Source: Primulina eburnea (taxonomy: Eukaryota > Streptophyta > Magnoliopsida > Lamiales > Gesneriaceae). From it: 64,000 bases of DNA. Made by a program: the position numbers and the translations under genes. Each line of letters starts with the position of its first letter. Within the stretch, counting starts at the first letter, position 1. The notes beneath the pieces are model-generated. The model did no database searches. It saw nothing but the letters and a program-made list of their open reading frames with translations, and was not told the DNA's origin. Of the stretch, positions 62,869 to 64,000 are shown piece after piece. Location: NCBI RefSeq assembly GCF_022965805.1, contig NC_133105.1, forward strand, positions 1,240,001 to 1,304,000, in the 5' to 3' direction.

Positions 62869-63571
62869 CTAATAATTAGATTCTAACTTAAATAACTCAG
62901 TTTGAATTTGAACTTTAAATCGAAATAAACTTGAGCAAAAAATAATTCATTTTCTAACTTTAGGACCGCGTTTGACTTGATTCAGTTCATTTGATGAGTT
63001 GAACTCTAAGGCAATGGATTGATGAGTTGAACCAAAATCTTTCTCTTGTTATGAAAAAGTGTGTTTGGATGAAAAGATTTAAACTTTATAAGATGATCTC
63101 AAATCAAATCAATGCAAATGTATGAATTTCAGATGATTAGATCGAAGATTGCATTTGAAACGGAAGCAAAATAATATATTTGGGCAACGCAAAAAACTGT
63201 GAAATACAAAAAATTTCTGGTCCGAATACTACAGACTCAAAATGGCGGCCATTTCCATTACCCGTTCATCCACCGCCCGGACCGCTTTTGGGTTTTGTTA
63301 AAACGGTTGAATTATCATCCATTGTGAGAAAGTCACAAAGCCTGAATTTGATTCAACAGGGAAGTTCTTTTATCCAATCCATGAAGAGATTTCTAAAAGG
63401 GGAGCCAGAGGAATATGACAGTATGCGGTTAATGTGGGCTGTTTTTATCTGATGTTTGTGAGCGCGAGTTTTTCTTGTGGTAAAATACTGCACTAATCCT
63501 ACGAAATTTTTTCTATAATAAACCAATATTCTCTGATGAATTTTTATTGTCGGGCCCCAGATGACATATGC

Positions 63572-63735
63572 TCGTTGCAAAGGTGGTCTTACAGAGCGTA
63601 TCTGTGAGACGGATCTCTTATTTAGGTCACTCATTAAAAAATATTACTTTTTATGCTATGGATATTACTTTTTATTGTGAATATGAGTCGGACTGACCGT
63701 TTCACAGACTATGATCCGTAAGACGGTCTCATCTT
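63572..63735 (+). mobile_element. Mutator-like MITE, copy K (left end degraded)
   Basis: Contains ATCTGTGAGACGGATCTCTT, the shared core TTATGCTATGGATATTAC and right palindrome GTAAGACGGTCTCATC. Left terminus eroded, so limits are approximate. It lies 50 bp downstream of the tRNA gene. Confidence 0.65.
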
Positions 63736-63786
63736 TATTATTAAGTGTGAGCACTGCCACTAATAATGAATGATAGAAAAAAAAAA

Positions 63787-63860
63787 TGTCTGAGCCCGGG
63801 TTCGAACCGGGGACCTCTAGTGTGTGAGACTAGCGTGATAACCAACTACACCACCCAGAC
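63787..63860 (-). tRNA. trnV-CAC: tRNA-Val (anticodon CAC)
   Basis: 74 nt, no intron. The acceptor stem GTCTGGG pairs with CTCAGAC, with one G-T pair. A box GGTGTAGTTGGTTATC; anticodon stem-loop CTAGT-CTCACAC-ACTAG with CAC at 34-36, which reads GUG; T arm with GGTTCGAAC; discriminator A. A run of ten Ts (minus strand, 63777-63786) directly downstream is a good RNA polymerase III terminator, and TTATATAAAA about 30 nt upstream is TATA-like. It appears functional. Confidence 0.96.
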
Positions 63861-64000
63861 AGGTTTGGTTTTGGTCGGAAAGTTTTTTATATAACTAAAG
63901 GAATTTTGTATTTTCTTGAGCACAAATTATACCTCGTGCCGCATTGTTTACATGATTGCATTTATTTTCCTAAATAGCTTATTTAAATCCTTATTGTTTT
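63861..64000. other. tRNA upstream flank
   Basis: AT-rich sequence to the window end. Nothing else seen. Confidence 0.5.

Larger units (their letters stand above)
62541..63786. other. Intergenic with two MITE copies and an unresolved short frame
   Basis: MITE copies J and K flank about 700 bp. At 63242 an ATG opens MAAISITRSSTARTAFGFC and then stops. One frame over, a stretch to 63452 (QSLNLIQQGSSFIQSMKRFL) stays open. It could be a frame-shifted remnant of a small organelle-targeted protein, but I do not recognise it. Confidence 0.4.

Noticed and set aside
63180..63452. Protein-coding gene with MAAISITRSS start
   Set aside because: The ATG frame stops after 19 codons and the longer frame lacks an ATG. 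No family recognised, so reported only as an unresolved frame.

Overview
The window is nuclear DNA of a flowering plant, a eudicot. The evidence is intron-rich genes with GT-AG (and a few GC-AG) junctions, very AT-rich intergenic DNA, plant-specific families (ACC synthase type 1, BELL homeodomain, CCT-motif, plant AP-1/2 beta-adaptin) and plant repeats (MITEs, a Helitron, a solo LTR, a Cassandra-like LTR). The abundant short repeat ending in GTGAGACGGTCTCAC reminds me of asterid (Lamiales) genomes, but that placement is only a guess.

Layout, left to right. 1-1646 (-): 5' part of a G-patch protein gene, cut by the window edge. 3146-4107 (+): decayed ispF (MEP isoprenoid pathway) that has lost its ATG and its middle exon. 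5599-7844 (+): intact 4-exon type-1 ACC synthase (ethylene biosynthesis). 10892-13979 (-): 4-exon BEL1-like homeodomain gene. 13980-23697: about 10 kb of AT-rich, repeat-rich DNA with three MITE copies and a Cassandra-like LTR carrying a 5S rRNA-like segment. 23698-24204 (+): single-exon BRH1-like RING-H2 E3 ligase. 26332-27766 (+): 4-exon CCT-motif gene. 27767-34917: gene-poor repeats. 34918-41989 (-): 20-exon XPB/ERCC3 helicase of TFIIH. 50403-57117 (+): 15-exon AP-1/AP-2 beta-adaptin. 57617-58374 (+): broken fragment of a TIR/STAND P-loop NTPase gene. 58839-60997 (-): 6-exon gene with a Tify-domain-binding (TDBD) type C-terminus. 63787-63860 (-): tRNA-Val(CAC).

The most notable structure lies between XPB and beta-adaptin. 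These two housekeeping genes are divergently transcribed, and the DNA between them fits one about 8 kb non-autonomous Helitron (42150-50177). It starts with TC after an A, and ends with a perfect 8-bp hairpin, 7 further bases and CTAG, followed by T. Inside it are a captured, intron-containing but stop-riddled copy of the splicing-factor gene ISY1, a 1,992-bp solo LTR with a perfect 5-bp target duplication, and a small MITE with a perfect 9-bp target duplication. Taking the Helitron out leaves a compact shared promoter of about 385 bp.

Across the window about eleven copies of one roughly 183-bp MITE were found. Six have recognisable 9-bp target duplications, which points to the Mutator superfamily. 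The genes are unrelated housekeeping, hormone and transcription functions with no common pathway. Coding exons were joined by hand from splice signals and family knowledge; the exon sums are in frame for every gene given as intact.
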